Source: Cryptosporangium aurantiacum
GTDB lineage: Bacteria; Actinomycetota; Actinomycetes; Mycobacteriales; Cryptosporangiaceae
Reading direction: 5' to 3'
NCBI RefSeq assembly: GCF_900143005.1
Contig: NZ_FRCS01000004.1
Coordinates: 496,001-560,000, forward strand
Length of the DNA stretch: 64,000 bases
The position numbers and the translations under genes are program-made. Under the pieces are notes generated by a model. That model was given only the letters and a program-made list of their open reading frames with translations. It was not told where the DNA came from and ran no database searches. Shown in pieces: positions 18,560 through 28,169 of this stretch; positions within the stretch are counted from its first letter, which is position 1; each line of letters begins with the position of its first letter.

Positions 18560-19438
18560 GTGAGTTTCTTCCTGGGCTCGAACCAGTACGGAAAGGCCGG
18601 CATCCGGCTGGTCAGCGTGCAGCGCGACGGCGACCGGCACCTCGTCACCGATTTCACGGTGGCGACCGCGCTCGCCGGTCATCTGGACGACACCCACTTC
18701 ACCGGCGACAACAGCGCGGTGCTCCCGACCGATACGCAGAAGAACACCGTCTACGCGTTCGCCAGGGAGTTCGGCGTCGGCGAGCCGGAGGCGTTCGCTC
18801 TGCGGCTGGCAAAGCACTTCGTCACGACGCAGGAGGCGATCTACCACGCACGGGTCAACATCGAGCAGCACACGTGGGAGCGCCTGGCACCGCACGGCGA
18901 GCCGGCACCGCACTCGTTCGTCCGGGCCGGGACCGAAACTCGCCGCGCTGAAGTGATCGTGACCGAGGACGACGTCGCGGTCTCGTCCGGCCTCGGCGAC
19001 CTGACCCTGCTGAACACGACGAACTCGGAGTTCCACGGCTTCCCCCGCGACAAGTACACGACGCTGCCGGAGACGCGGGAACGCATGCTCGCGACCTCGG
19101 TGGAAGCGTGGTGGGACCACGACTCGGCCGACGTCGACTGGGGTAAGTCCTACGCCGAGGCCCGCGACGCGCTGCTCACCGCGTTCGCGTCCACCTACAG
19201 CCTCTCGCTCCAGCAGACGCTCTTCTCGATGGGCTCGTACGTGCTCCACCAGTGCCCGTCGGTGGACGAGATCCGGCTCTCGCTGCCCAACAAGCACCAT
19301 CACCTCGTCGACCTCACGCCATTCGGGCTCGACAACCCCGACCAGGTCTACGTCGCGCCGACCGAGCCCTACGGGCTGATCCAGGGCACGGTCCAGCGCC
19401 ACCAGATGGTTCCGACCGTGGGACCGCAGCTGTGGTGA
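18560..19438 (+). CDS. uaz: Urate oxidase (uricase)
   Basis: A 292-residue cofactor-free uricase oxidising urate to 5-hydroxyisourate. The catalytic residues are visible as Lys12 (QYGKAGIRL), Thr57 (VLPTDTQKNT) and the His in NKHHHLVDL (246-248). GTG at 18560 follows the uraH stop at once. The stop TGA overlaps the next gene's GTG by four bases. Length is normal for bacterial enzymes. Confidence 0.95.
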   Translation: MSFFLGSNQYGKAGIRLVSVQRDGDRHLVTDFTVATALAGHLDDTHFTGDNSAVLPTDTQKNTVYAFAREFGVGEPEAFALRLAKHFVTTQEAIYHARVNIEQHTWERLAPHGEPAPHSFVRAGTETRRAEVIVTEDDVAVSSGLGDLTLLNTTNSEFHGFPRDKYTTLPETRERMLATSVEAWWDHDSADVDWGKSYAEARDALLTAFASTYSLSLQQTLFSMGSYVLHQCPSVDEIRLSLPNKHHHLVDLTPFGLDNPDQVYVAPTEPYGLIQGTVQRHQMVPTVGPQLW

Positions 19439-20778
19439 CCGTCTACGACGGCTGCGCCGTCGCGACCGTCGATGCCTCCGGCACCGAGTACTCCTCCGGC
19501 CACGTCGTGGTGTCCGACGGCGTGATCACGGCCGTCGGCCCTGGTCCTTTCACGGGGGACGCCGAGCGGGTGGACGCTTCGGGCTGCCTGGCGACGCCGG
19601 GGCTCGTGAACACGCACCACCACCTGTACCAGTGGGCAACGCGAGCGGTCTCCGTCGACGACGGGCTGTTCGAGTGGCTGAAGACGCTGTATCCGATCTG
19701 GGCCGGGATCACTCCGGAGATCGTGGGCGCCGCCGCACGAGCCGGGCTCGCACGGCTGGCGCTGACCGGGTGCACGACCAGCACCGACCACCACTACGTG
19801 TTCCCGCGCTCCGGCGGCGACGTGCTGGGCGCCACGATCTCCGCGGCGTCCACCGTGGGGCTGCGGTTCCACCCGACCCGGGGATCGATGGACCTGGGCG
19901 TCGCCGACGGCGGGTTGCCGCCGGACAGCGTCGTTCAGGACCTGGACACGATCCTGGAGTCGGTGGCGTCGGCGGTGTCGCAGTGGCACGACCCGTCGCC
20001 GGGGTCGATGCTGCGCATCGCCGCGGCGCCGTGCTCACCGTTCTCGGTGACCCAGGATCTGATGCGACAGTCCGCCGCGCAGGCCCGGGAGCTGGGGATC
20101 CGGCTGCACACGCACCTCGCCGAGACGCACGACGAGGACGACTATTGCCGGGAGAAGTTCGGCCGGACGCCGGTCGAGTACCTCTCGGACGTGGGGTGGC
20201 TGGGGCCTGACGTCTGGCTCGCGCACGGCGTGCACCTCTCCGATGCCGACGTGACGACGCTGGCCGCGGCCGGCACCGGGGTCGCGCACTGTCCGAGCTC
20301 GAACGCGCGGCTGGGCTCCGGTATCGCGCCGGTGGCCGCGCTGGTGCGGGCGGACGCGCCGCTCGGGCTCGGCGTCGACGGGGCGGCGTCGCAGGAGAAC
20401 GGCGGGTTGGCCGACGAACTGCGGCAGGCGCTGTTCGCCGCGCGGCTGCGGTACGGACCGTCGGGGCTGACCGCTCGCGACGCGCTGCGGATCGCGACGA
20501 TCGGCGGCGCGCGGTGCCTGGGGCGTCAGGACGAGATCGGGTCGCTGGAGGTCGGTAAGCGCGCCGACATCGCGCTGTGGCGGGTGGACGGGCCGTTCCA
20601 CGCCGACATCGTCGACCCGGTGGATGCGCTGGTGTACGCGTCGCCGCCGCCGCTGGCGCGGTTGCTCGTCGAGGGGCGGACGATCGTCGTCGACGGGGTG
20701 CTCCAGACGCTCGACGTCGAGGCGGCCGGTCACGACCTCCGCACGGCCGCACGAGCCCTGGCCACAGTTTTGCCCTGA
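19435..20778 (+). CDS. 8-oxoguanine/guanine deaminase-type amidohydrolase
   Basis: A 447-residue amidohydrolase of the ATZ/TRZ-like branch. Metal ligands are seen in NTHHHLYQW (HxH), LHTHLAETHDEDDYCREKFG, WLAHGVHLS and LGVDGAASQENGG. The combination NTHHHLYQW...GCTTSTDHHYVFP resembles characterised 8-oxoguanine deaminases, which make urate from 8-oxoguanine. GTG at 19435 overlaps the uricase stop by four bases, so its product urate would feed the upstream enzymes. Guanine or another purine could be the actual substrate. The stop codon is also the first three bases of the palindromic repeat at 20776. Confidence 0.85.
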   Translation: MTVYDGCAVATVDASGTEYSSGHVVVSDGVITAVGPGPFTGDAERVDASGCLATPGLVNTHHHLYQWATRAVSVDDGLFEWLKTLYPIWAGITPEIVGAAARAGLARLALTGCTTSTDHHYVFPRSGGDVLGATISAASTVGLRFHPTRGSMDLGVADGGLPPDSVVQDLDTILESVASAVSQWHDPSPGSMLRIAAAPCSPFSVTQDLMRQSAAQARELGIRLHTHLAETHDEDDYCREKFGRTPVEYLSDVGWLGPDVWLAHGVHLSDADVTTLAAAGTGVAHCPSSNARLGSGIAPVAALVRADAPLGLGVDGAASQENGGLADELRQALFAARLRYGPSGLTARDALRIATIGGARCLGRQDEIGSLEVGKRADIALWRVDGPFHADIVDPVDALVYASPPPLARLLVEGRTIVVDGVLQTLDVEAAGHDLRTAARALATVLP

Positions 20779-20893
20779 CCTGGAGCCCGCCGAGGACGAG
20801 GCTGCGTCCGCGCGCAAGGACGCCTCGACCTTGTGGTGGTCTCAAGTCCTTGCGCGCGGCCGTCAGGCTCGCCCCCCGGCGGGCCGCCCTCTA
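20776..20893. repeat. Long imperfect palindrome, copy 2 of the hairpin family
   Basis: The arms (about 20782-20821 and 20846-20891) pair as in copy 1 at 1678-1800 and share the entry word CTGACCTGGAGCCCGC and loop words CGACCTTG and GTCTCA. The loop-proximal stem is CGCGCAAGGAC/GTCCTTGCGCG; relative to copy 1 a G:C pair has become A:T on both arms. The element exactly fills the gap between two convergent genes and contains both stop codons, so here it probably works as a bidirectional terminator. Confidence 0.78.
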
Positions 20894-21547
20894 GCCCGCC
20901 TTGACGAGGTTCGCGGCGAACTGAGCGGCGCTCGTCACCGAGCCGTTCGTCGGGTAGCTCAGGTGGGCCAGCGCGTTGAACCCGCCGCCGCACACCGGGT
21001 CACCGGTCGCGCAGACGTCCCGGGCGCGCGAACCGTACAGCGGGCTGGCCGTGTTGATGTTCTGTCCGTAGAGCCGCAGCGGGTTACCGAAAACCGTGAT
21101 CGCCTTGATCCGCGGCGCGAGGTTCGTCGGAATGGTTCCGCCGGTACCGAGGAACGTCCGGATACCGATCGCGATATCCGTGACGCTCGCGCCCTGCGAA
21201 TAACCGCCGAGCACAAAAACGGTGTTGGCGCACTGCGCGGCAACCTGTTTGACGTGATTACTCATGTCGGTGGCGCCGGGGCCGGCGCTGGTCTGCGAGA
21301 CGTTCGCGGCGTAGTTCACCGCGTACGACGTCACGGTCTTCCCCGGCAGATTCTGCTGGATCGCCCTCACCAGCGGCGTCCCGACGATGCCGAGACCTGG
21401 CAGTTCCGTGCTGCCGCGCGCGAACACGACCTCGACGTCGGCGCACGCGGCGGTGGCCGGCGATGCGGTCATCGCCAGACCGGTGACGCTGGTCGCGACG
21501 ACGGCCGCCGCGGTGACGACGCGGCGAACCGCGAGAGACAAGGACAT
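20891..21547 (-). CDS. Secreted cutinase-family serine esterase
   Basis: A 218-residue cutinase/CULP-type alpha-beta hydrolase. Residues 1-33 form a signal peptide with a hydrophobic core (VVTAAAVVATSVTGLAM) and a likely cut after ASPATA. The mature protein has VVFARGSTELPG, the nucleophile elbow GGYSQGA, an Asp in CATGDPVCG and His in LAHLSYP; paired cysteines fit the family disulfides. It would hydrolyse cutin, lipids or polyesters outside the cell. It stands alone, convergent with the deaminase. Confidence 0.93.
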   Translation of the reverse strand: MSLSLAVRRVVTAAAVVATSVTGLAMTASPATAACADVEVVFARGSTELPGLGIVGTPLVRAIQQNLPGKTVTSYAVNYAANVSQTSAGPGATDMSNHVKQVAAQCANTVFVLGGYSQGASVTDIAIGIRTFLGTGGTIPTNLAPRIKAITVFGNPLRLYGQNINTASPLYGSRARDVCATGDPVCGGGFNALAHLSYPTNGSVTSAAQFAANLVKAG

Positions 21548-21744
21548 AACGAAGTGGCCCTTCCGGACCGGTCGACCGGGCTCGCACCCAGCCGTGATCG
21601 GCCGTTCCTACAGCAGTTGGTGAACGTGGCCGAATCAACGTAAGTACCGGGCGCGCCGCATCGGATCGGCAAGATTACCGGCGTCGACCTTAATTCCGGT
21701 TAATTGTTATTCTGCTTCAAAAGGCGCGGCGAACTTTGTCTACG

Positions 21745-21760
21745 CGAATCTCTACATTCG
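21745..21760. promoter_or_regulatory. Short inverted repeat upstream of the NACHT locus
   Basis: CGAAT and ATTCG flank a six-base spacer, 36 bases before the first ATG of the NACHT gene. The 248-bp gap between cutinase and this locus also holds an AT-rich stretch (about 21681-21722), the most AT-rich DNA nearby and a likely promoter area. The repeat alone is short and may be chance. Confidence 0.3.
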
Positions 21761-21795
21761 ACAGTGGCCGTGATCTGAGCCGATACCCTGCCCGC

Positions 21796-22251
21796 ATGCG
21801 GGTAGATCCTGCGCTCACCTACCGCGGGGCGCTCAGCATCCTCGGCAAGTACGACCGCCCTCTCTTCGACCGGCTCGAGGGCCTGCTGTCGACGGCGATG
21901 CTCGGCGCTGGATTCCTGGACCTGGTAGACCCCAAGAACGACGGCGTCCGGCTCCTGCGTGGCGCGCTGGACGGCGTCCAGGACAGGCTGTTAGGGACGT
22001 CGGGTTTCGACCGCCTGCAGTTGATCGCGGCGGCCCACACCACCCTGGTGGTGTCCTCGTTCTTCGAAGCGCTGCAGGCGCACCTCGGCGAGCACTACCG
22101 CGACCTGGAATTCACCGACGCGGAGAAGATCGGCCTGACGACCGGGGATTGGTTCGGTCCTCACTCGTGGCTGGACGCACTGCGGCAGGCGCCGGTGCCG
22201 ATCCCGGGTCCCCGGTACGGCTTCCTGCGGAGGTCACCGAGGGTGCCGTAG
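21796..22251 (+). CDS. N-terminal part of a frameshifted NACHT protein (NNH7-like helical domain)
   Basis: A 151-residue reading frame starting MRVDPALTYRGALSILGKYDRPLFDRL. It resembles the N-terminal helical domain that precedes NACHT in many actinobacterial STAND proteins (NNH7, from memory): LIAAAHTTLVVSSFFEALQ and LEFTDAEKIGLTTGDW are typical. The frame stops at 22251 after APVPIPGPRYGF. The expected continuation (GTYESAFVRLAADVPEFGLW) is read from about 22233 in another frame, a -1 relation. The likely cause is a small deletion or frameshift; a programmed shift or sequence error is possible. Confidence 0.7.
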   Translation: MRVDPALTYRGALSILGKYDRPLFDRLEGLLSTAMLGAGFLDLVDPKNDGVRLLRGALDGVQDRLLGTSGFDRLQLIAAAHTTLVVSSFFEALQAHLGEHYRDLEFTDAEKIGLTTGDWFGPHSWLDALRQAPVPIPGPRYGFLRRSPRVP

Positions 22252-24995
22252 GCACGTACGAGAGCGCGTTCGTCCGGCTGGCCGCCGACGTCCCCGAGTT
22301 CGGCCTGTGGCTGATGCTCGGCGAGTCGACCGAGACGCGTCGGGAACTGCGCGCCTGGGGCAGCGATCTCCTCGGCGCCGCTCACCGGGCCACTGACCGG
22401 CTCGACGCCATCGAGCGGCTCCTGAACGAGGTCATCCGGACACCGTCGCCGGCGCGATCCACGCTGGACGTGCTGGGCCGGCTCAACCGGAGCATCCTGG
22501 AACGGCCGGTGCTCGGCGATCCGACGCTCCACGCCGACGAACACGCGACGCTGCCCACGGTGGAGCAGGCGTACATCACCCCGCGGCTCCGGGTCGCGGT
22601 CGCTGATCGAAGCGCGCGGCCGTCCGACGAGCGGTGGTGGGCCGAGCAGCCGCTGGTCGCCGACACCGAGCTGTTCCTGGCCGGCTACCTGTGTTCGCCG
22701 GAGAGTGCCGGGTCCCCGCTGCTGGTCCTCGGACTACCGGGCGCGGGTAAGTCGATGCTGACCCAGATGCTCGCGGCCCGGCTGCCGGTGTCCGGCTGGA
22801 CCCCGGTGCGGGTCCCGCTGCGGCACGTACGAGCGGATGCGGCCGTATCCACGCAGATCCAGGAGGCGTTGGACAGCGAGGGACATGGCCGGCTGCGGTG
22901 GCCGCACATCGCCGACGACGCCGAGGCCGCCGGGACGACTCGGGTGGTCGTGCTCGACGGCCTGGACGAGTTGATGCAAGCGAGCGGGGCGTCCCAGTCG
23001 CGGTATCTGTTCGAGGTCGCCGAGTTCCAAGATCGAGAGGCGGCGATGGGGCGGCCGGTCGCGACCGTCGTGACCTCGCGAACCGTGATGGCCGATCGGG
23101 TTCAGATCCCGCCCGGCACGATCATCGTCCGGCTGGAAGGCTTCGACGACGCTCAGGTCGAGCGGTGGGTCGCGATCTGGAACGCGCTGAACCACCCGCG
23201 GAGCTTCCGGGCGCTCCCGCCGCCGTCGGAGCTGCCCGCCGGGCTCGCGGAGCTGACCCGCCAACCGTTGCTCCTGCTGCTGGTGGCGCTCTACACAGCG
23301 GACCCGGATGCGCCGCCGCTGACGGCAGGCGTGACCACCGTCGCGTTGTACGACCAGCTCATCACGCACTTCCTGCGTCGGGAGGCGTTGAAGGAGTCCG
23401 GGCGCGATCTGTCCCCCGAGACGCTGATGGCCGACCGGCGCCGGTCGCTGACACTGGCGGCGTTCGCGATGGTCAACCGCGGCCGGCCGTACGCCACCGG
23501 CCCGGAGCTGGAGCGTGACCTCGGGGCGTTCCTCGGCGCGTCGCCGAGCCGGGCGCACGAGTTGCAGGAGCCGCTCGACCACACCGTCCGGACCGTCGGC
23601 CGGTTCTTCTTCGTGCACGCGTCGGGCGAGCGGCAGGGTGGGTCGCACGAACTGCCGCCCACGTACGAGTTCCTGCACTCGACGTTCGGCGAGTATCTCG
23701 TCGCCGCTCATCTGGCCGCTCAGCTGCAGTTCCTTCGCCAGGCGTACGCTCAGGCCTCCGGCCTCGGGTTCGCGGCGGCGCCGGACAGCAACGGGCTGCG
23801 GGCACTGCTCTCCCACGAGCCACTGCTCAAGTTCCCGCGCGTCCTGGAGCTGATCGGCGAGGTCTGCAGCGACGTCTCGGACGTGCTGCGGGCGCTGGTG
23901 GCCGGTGCCCGGAACCAACTCGGGCCGTGGACTCCGGCTGCGTACAACCCCTCCGGGCGCGACACGATCGACCACTACGCGATCTACACGCTCAACCTGG
24001 TGTCGCTGCTGGCGCAGCTGGAATCGCCGGTTCCGGTGTCCTCGTTCGCGCCGGCCGGTGTCGACACCGGGCAGTGGTGGCGGTCGCTGGTGCGGCAGTG
24101 GCGTGCCGGGCTGGACGACGAGGCGTGGCTAGCGGTGGCCGGATCGTTGACGATACGACCGGGGTGGGTGCTCGAACGCGCGTCGTCCCGTGGGCACCTG
24201 GGCACGCGTCCGGCCGACTGGGCGGCTCGGGGTGAGGCGCGACTACTCGGGGATCTGCGGGTGGACGCGCATCTGTCGGCGGGCGCAGCCGCCTGGCGCG
24301 GCACGATCCCGGACGATCCCGAGGTGGCCGCGGTCTTCGCCGGCCTGGTCGAGATGCAGCTCCACGGCGTCGTCCAGCCTCGGACCCTCCGCGCCGCAGT
24401 GCGGTTGATCGACGAGAACCCCACCGCCCCGACGGTGCTCTTCGACCTTTTGCTGACGGTCGTGACGCGCACGTCCGTCTGGCTCACGCTAATTGCGCCC
24501 CACGCCGCGACGATCGACCGGGAGCGCGTGCTCGCGCTCATCGCCCATCAGGTCTGGGCATGGGGCCAATACCGCGCGGCAATCGGGGAACCAGATCCGG
24601 ACGAGGTGACGGGCCAGACGTGGTTCGAGGTCGGCATCGAGGCCATCCTGCCGGTCGACCGGCCGTTCGATACCGAAGCGTATTTCCTCGCGGCGACCGA
24701 TCCTGCGACGGCGAGCTTTCGGCTGACCTCCGGGTGGGAGGGCTTACCCGGGAGCATTGTCAATCCTCACCCGTTCCATTTCGGCACCCGCGGGCCGGAC
24801 GAGGACAGGTACCGCGGCGGCGATTCCGTTCCGTCTGTGGACGCGGCAGCAGCGACCGTGCCGCTGACCGTGCACTTTCCCGAAGACGAGGACATGACGG
24901 CGTGGAACACGCTGGTCGCGGACGTGGTAGCGCTCGCCCGCCGCCGGCGCTTGGCCCGCCGGACCAGATTTCCGAGCGACGATGCCGACGCCTAG
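22149..24995 (+). CDS. NACHT (STAND) NTPase, main part of frameshifted gene
   Basis: This 948-codon frame holds the rest of the NNH7-like region (from about residue 29), then a NACHT module. Walker A is GLPGAGKS at 195-202 and Walker B is RVVVLDGLDEL at 265-275. A TSRT sensor follows, and the winged-helix/superhelical part ends in TYEFLHSTFGEYLVAAHL. The roughly 400-residue C terminus is helical with no recognised repeat, the usual place for a sensor. NACHT STAND proteins often act in anti-phage defence or signalling; the role here is inferred. The frame's first start is a TTG at 22149 inside the upstream gene; an internal ATG at 22314 is another option. Its stop shares CTAG with the convergent Uma2 gene. 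Confidence 0.75.
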   Translation: MVRSSLVAGRTAAGAGADPGSPVRLPAEVTEGAVGTYESAFVRLAADVPEFGLWLMLGESTETRRELRAWGSDLLGAAHRATDRLDAIERLLNEVIRTPSPARSTLDVLGRLNRSILERPVLGDPTLHADEHATLPTVEQAYITPRLRVAVADRSARPSDERWWAEQPLVADTELFLAGYLCSPESAGSPLLVLGLPGAGKSMLTQMLAARLPVSGWTPVRVPLRHVRADAAVSTQIQEALDSEGHGRLRWPHIADDAEAAGTTRVVVLDGLDELMQASGASQSRYLFEVAEFQDREAAMGRPVATVVTSRTVMADRVQIPPGTIIVRLEGFDDAQVERWVAIWNALNHPRSFRALPPPSELPAGLAELTRQPLLLLLVALYTADPDAPPLTAGVTTVALYDQLITHFLRREALKESGRDLSPETLMADRRRSLTLAAFAMVNRGRPYATGPELERDLGAFLGASPSRAHELQEPLDHTVRTVGRFFFVHASGERQGGSHELPPTYEFLHSTFGEYLVAAHLAAQLQFLRQAYAQASGLGFAAAPDSNGLRALLSHEPLLKFPRVLELIGEVCSDVSDVLRALVAGARNQLGPWTPAAYNPSGRDTIDHYAIYTLNLVSLLAQLESPVPVSSFAPAGVDTGQWWRSLVRQWRAGLDDEAWLAVAGSLTIRPGWVLERASSRGHLGTRPADWAARGEARLLGDLRVDAHLSAGAAAWRGTIPDDPEVAAVFAGLVEMQLHGVVQPRTLRAAVRLIDENPTAPTVLFDLLLTVVTRTSVWLTLIAPHAATIDRERVLALIAHQVWAWGQYRAAIGEPDPDEVTGQTWFEVGIEAILPVDRPFDTEAYFLAATDPATASFRLTSGWEGLPGSIVNPHPFHFGTRGPDEDRYRGGDSVPSVDAAAATVPLTVHFPEDEDMTAWNTLVADVVALARRRRLARRTRFPSDDADA

Positions 24996-25567
24996 CGAAG
25001 GATGTCGAGGTCGAGCGTCACTCGAAACGGGACCTCCGTGGTGAACGTACCCGTGGTCACGGTCTGCACGATCTCCGCACCGGACTCCCGCGTGAGCCGG
25101 TACTCGACCAGCTTCGGCCCGTCCTCGATTCGCCACATCGACCGGATGCCGAGCTCCGCGTAGCGCAGAGGCTTGGTTTCACGATCCATATTCGTCGAGG
25201 ACGGTGACTCCACCTCGACGACAAGCTGCACGAGATCCGGCGGCGCATAGCGCTGCCGCTCGTCACGCAAGTGCCTGGGAGCTACTAGCACGTCCGGGGC
25301 GAGCGAATGACGCACGTACTCACCGTTGGACCATCGGATCTCTGATTCGAGATAGGCCCACAGGCCTGGTGGGGCAGCTGCCACCAGCGCATTCGCGACT
25401 ACTCGGATAACGTCGTTGTGCCAGAGCGAGGGGCGGGGGCTCACTATCAGGTTCCCGTCGACGATTTCGGTCCGGTAGGGAACGTCAGCCCGTAGTGCGT
25501 CGAGGTCCGCCTCCGTCCACTCGCCGTTCGGCGGCAGGGGGATTCGGAAGCGCGGCTCCGTGCTCAT
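24992..25567 (-). CDS. Uma2-family (DUF820) putative restriction-type endonuclease
   Basis: A 191-residue protein of the Uma2/DUF820 group with a PD-(D/E)XK nuclease core. Seen are YRTEIVDGNLIVSPRPSLWHN, HSLAPDVLVAPR (Asp of the core), and LVVEVESPSS followed by ETKPLRYAELGI (ExE..K). ATG at 25567 follows GAGGAGGTCGCC. A longer frame to 25681 lacks support. The gene is convergent with the NACHT protein by a CTAG overlap. These genes are numerous in actinomycetes and their biological role is unclear. Confidence 0.85.
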   Translation of the reverse strand: MSTEPRFRIPLPPNGEWTEADLDALRADVPYRTEIVDGNLIVSPRPSLWHNDVIRVVANALVAAAPPGLWAYLESEIRWSNGEYVRHSLAPDVLVAPRHLRDERQRYAPPDLVQLVVEVESPSSTNMDRETKPLRYAELGIRSMWRIEDGPKLVEYRLTRESGAEIVQTVTTGTFTTEVPFRVTLDLDILR

Positions 25568-25749
25568 GGCGACCTCCTCGAGCAGCCGGCCGCGCGTGGA
25601 CGGGGCACCGCGCACCGCATCGTCAAAAGGCAGGCTATCGGGATCTACCGGCTGAGCTCGCATAGCGACACTCTGACACACGTACCAATAAGTTGCAAGC
25701 TCGCTGGTGAACGGCGATCAGGGGTGGACCGGCGAGGCGAGATCCGCTG

Positions 25750-25767
25750 GTAACACATCGCGGTTAC
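25750..25767. promoter_or_regulatory. Inverted repeat upstream of the urease operon
   Basis: GTAAC (25750-25754) and GTTAC (25763-25767) form an 8-bp-spaced inverted repeat, 59 bases before ureA. It contains one AC-n9-AC spacing like GlnR-type nitrogen control boxes, but the match is partial. The rest of the 258-bp gap between the Uma2 and ureA starts shows nothing else clear. Confidence 0.3.
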
Positions 25768-25825
25768 GCTGCCGGGCGGACTGCCGACGGGTCCGCGAGA
25801 CCCGGACGAACCAGAGGACAACGCT

Positions 25826-26128
25826 GTGCACCTGACCCCGCACGAGCAGGAACGACTGCTCATCTCCTACGCGGCCGACCTGGCGCAGCGCCGCCGTCAG
25901 CGCGGGCTACGCCTGAACTATCCCGAGGCGGTCGCGGTGATCACCTCGTTCCTGCTGGAGGCAGCCAGGGACGGACGCACCGTGTCCGACCTGATGGAAG
26001 CCGGGCGCCACGTGCTCGGCCGGGACGACGTCATGGACGGCGTCCCCGAGATGATCGAGGAGGTGCAGGTGGAAGCGACTTTCCCGGACGGGACCAAGCT
26101 GGTCACGGTCCACCACCCCATTCCATGA
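25826..26128 (+). CDS. ureA: Urease subunit gamma
   Basis: A 100-residue urease gamma subunit beginning [23 protein letters not shown] from a GTG at 25826. The [21 protein letters not shown] motif is diagnostic. It is the first gene of ureABCFGD and overlaps ureB by ATGA. Urease hydrolyses urea to ammonia and carbon dioxide in the cytoplasm; urea here may come from allantoicase upstream in the window. Confidence 0.97.
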   Translation: MHLTPHEQERLLISYAADLAQRRRQRGLRLNYPEAVAVITSFLLEAARDGRTVSDLMEAGRHVLGRDDVMDGVPEMIEEVQVEATFPDGTKLVTVHHPIP

Positions 26129-26451
26129 TTCCCGGCGAGATCGTGGTCGCCGAAGAGCCGGTGCCGCTGCTCACCGGCCGCGACCGGCTCACGGTCGAGG
26201 TCACGAACACCGCCGACCGGCCGATCCAGGTCGGCAGCCACTACCACTTCGCCGCGGTGAACACCGGGCTGGCGTTCGACCGGCGTGCGGCCTGGGGTTA
26301 CCGCCTGGCGATCCCGGCAGGCACCGCCGTCCGGTTCGAGCCGGGCGTCGTCCGCGAGGTCGACCTGGTCGCGATCGCCGGGACTCGGGACGTGCCCGGC
26401 CTGCGGCCGGAGTTCGCCGGCCTACTCGACGAACGGGGTCCCGAAGCGTGA
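26125..26451 (+). CDS. ureB: Urease subunit beta
   Basis: A 108-residue beta subunit: [20 protein letters not shown], then [21 protein letters not shown] and [24 protein letters not shown] are the standard family blocks. It overlaps ureA and ureC by four bases each, so translation of the three structural subunits is coupled. Confidence 0.97.
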   Translation: MIPGEIVVAEEPVPLLTGRDRLTVEVTNTADRPIQVGSHYHFAAVNTGLAFDRRAAWGYRLAIPAGTAVRFEPGVVREVDLVAIAGTRDVPGLRPEFAGLLDERGPEA

Positions 26452-28169
26452 CCGACAGCATCGACCGGAGCCGATACGCGCTGCTGTTCGGCCCCACCAC
26501 CGGCGACCGCGTCCGGCTGGCCGACACCGACCTGCTGATCGAGGTCGAGGACGATCTGTCGCGCGGCCCGTCCGCCGGTGAAGAGGTCGTGTTCGGCGGC
26601 GGCAAGGTCATCCGCGAGTCGATGGGGCAGTCCCGCGCGACCCGCGCCGAGGGCGCCCCCGACCTGGTGATCACCGGGGCGTTGATCCTCGATCACTGGG
26701 GCATCGTCAAGGCCGACATCGGCGTCAAGGACGGCCGGATCGTCGGCATCGGCAAGGCCGGCAACCCCGACACGCAGGACGGAATCGATCCGACGCTGGT
26801 CATCGGACCGTCCACCGAGGTGCTGGCCGGCAACGGCAAGATCCTCACCGCGGGCGCGGTCGACAGCCACGTCCACTTGATCGCGCCGCAGCAGGTCGAG
26901 GAGGCGCTAGGTTCCGGCGTCACGACCTGGATCGCCGGCGGCACCGGTCCGGCCGAGGGCACCAAGGCGACGACCGTGACGTCCAGCCCCTGGTACCTGG
27001 CGCGGATGCTCGAGTCGCTGGACGACTACCCGCTCAACGTCGCGCTGCTGGGCAAGGGCAACACGGTCTCCGCCGAATCGATGGTCGAGCAGCTGCGCGC
27101 CGGGGCGTCCGGATTCAAGCTGCACGAGGACTGGGGTTCGACCCCCGCGGCGATCGACGCCTGCCTGCGGGTCTGCGACGAGTACGGCGTCCAGGCGGCA
27201 CTGCACACCGACACCCTGAACGAGGCCGGGTTCGTCGAGGACACGATGGCCGCGATCGCCGGCCGGGGCATCCACACGTACCACACCGAGGGTGCGGGCG
27301 GCGGGCACGCGCCGGACATCATCACGGTCGCGAGCCACCCGAACGTGCTGCCCAGCTCGACCAACCCGACCCGGCCGCACACCGTCAACACGCTCGATGA
27401 ACACCTCGACATGCTGATGGTGTGCCACCACCTGAACCCGGCGGTGCCCGAGGACCTCGCGTTCGCCGAGAGCCGGATCCGCCCGTCGACGATCGCCGCC
27501 GAGGACGTCCTGCACGACCTGGGCGCGATCTCGATGATCGGGTCGGACAGCCAGGCGATGGGGCGCGTCGGCGAGGTCGTTCTGCGCACCTGGCAGACCG
27601 CGCACACGATGAAGGTCCGCTACGGCCACCTGTCGGGCGGCGGTCCGGCCGACAATTTCCGGGCTCGCCGGTACGTCGCGAAGTACACGATCTGCCCAGC
27701 GATCGCGCACGGCTTGGAGGGTGAGGTCGGTTCGGTCGAGGTCGGGAAGCTGGCCGACCTGGTGCTGTGGGAGCCGAAGTTCTTCGGCGTCCGGCCGCAC
27801 GTCGTCGTGAAGGGCGGGATGATCGCCTGGGCGCAGATGGGTGATGCGAACGCGTCGATCCCGACGCCGCAGCCGGTCCTGCCGCGACCGATGTGGGGCG
27901 CGCGGCCCACGGCCGCCAGCGCCACGAGCCTCCACTTCGTGGCGCCGATCGCCATCGAAGACGGCCTCGCCGATCGGTTGAACGTGCGGCGTCGGCTGGC
28001 CGCCGTCGCTGATGTGCGACGTCGGGGGAAGGCCGATTTGCCGCTGAACGACGCGACCCCGGAGATCCGCGTCAACCCGGACACGTTCGCGGTGTACGTC
28101 AACGGCGAGCTGATCGAGGAGGCTCCGGCGGCGGAACTCCCGATGGCCCAGCGATACTTCCTGTTCTGA
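26448..28169 (+). CDS. ureC: Urease subunit alpha
   Basis: A 573-residue catalytic subunit. The nickel-bridging carbamylated Lys is about residue 224 in GFKLHEDWG. Metal-binding His pairs are in [12 protein letters not shown] and in [12 protein letters not shown], and the flap His is in [22 protein letters not shown] (about 327-328). Length matches urease alpha exactly. GTG at 26448 overlaps ureB, and the TGA overlaps the ureF ATG. Confidence 0.98.
   Translation: MTDSIDRSRYALLFGPTTGDRVRLADTDLLIEVEDDLSRGPSAGEEVVFGGGKVIRESMGQSRATRAEGAPDLVITGALILDHWGIVKADIGVKDGRIVGIGKAGNPDTQDGIDPTLVIGPSTEVLAGNGKILTAGAVDSHVHLIAPQQVEEALGSGVTTWIAGGTGPAEGTKATTVTSSPWYLARMLESLDDYPLNVALLGKGNTVSAESMVEQLRAGASGFKLHEDWGSTPAAIDACLRVCDEYGVQAALHTDTLNEAGFVEDTMAAIAGRGIHTYHTEGAGGGHAPDIITVASHPNVLPSSTNPTRPHTVNTLDEHLDMLMVCHHLNPAVPEDLAFAESRIRPSTIAAEDVLHDLGAISMIGSDSQAMGRVGEVVLRTWQTAHTMKVRYGHLSGGGPADNFRARRYVAKYTICPAIAHGLEGEVGSVEVGKLADLVLWEPKFFGVRPHVVVKGGMIAWAQMGDANASIPTPQPVLPRPMWGARPTAASATSLHFVAPIAIEDGLADRLNVRRRLAAVADVRRRGKADLPLNDATPEIRVNPDTFAVYVNGELIEEAPAAELPMAQRYFLF

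Noticed and set aside
21796-24995. Programmed -1 frameshift in the NACHT gene
   Set aside because: No classical slippery heptamer or convincing downstream structure was seen near 22220-22235, so a mutation or sequence error is preferred.
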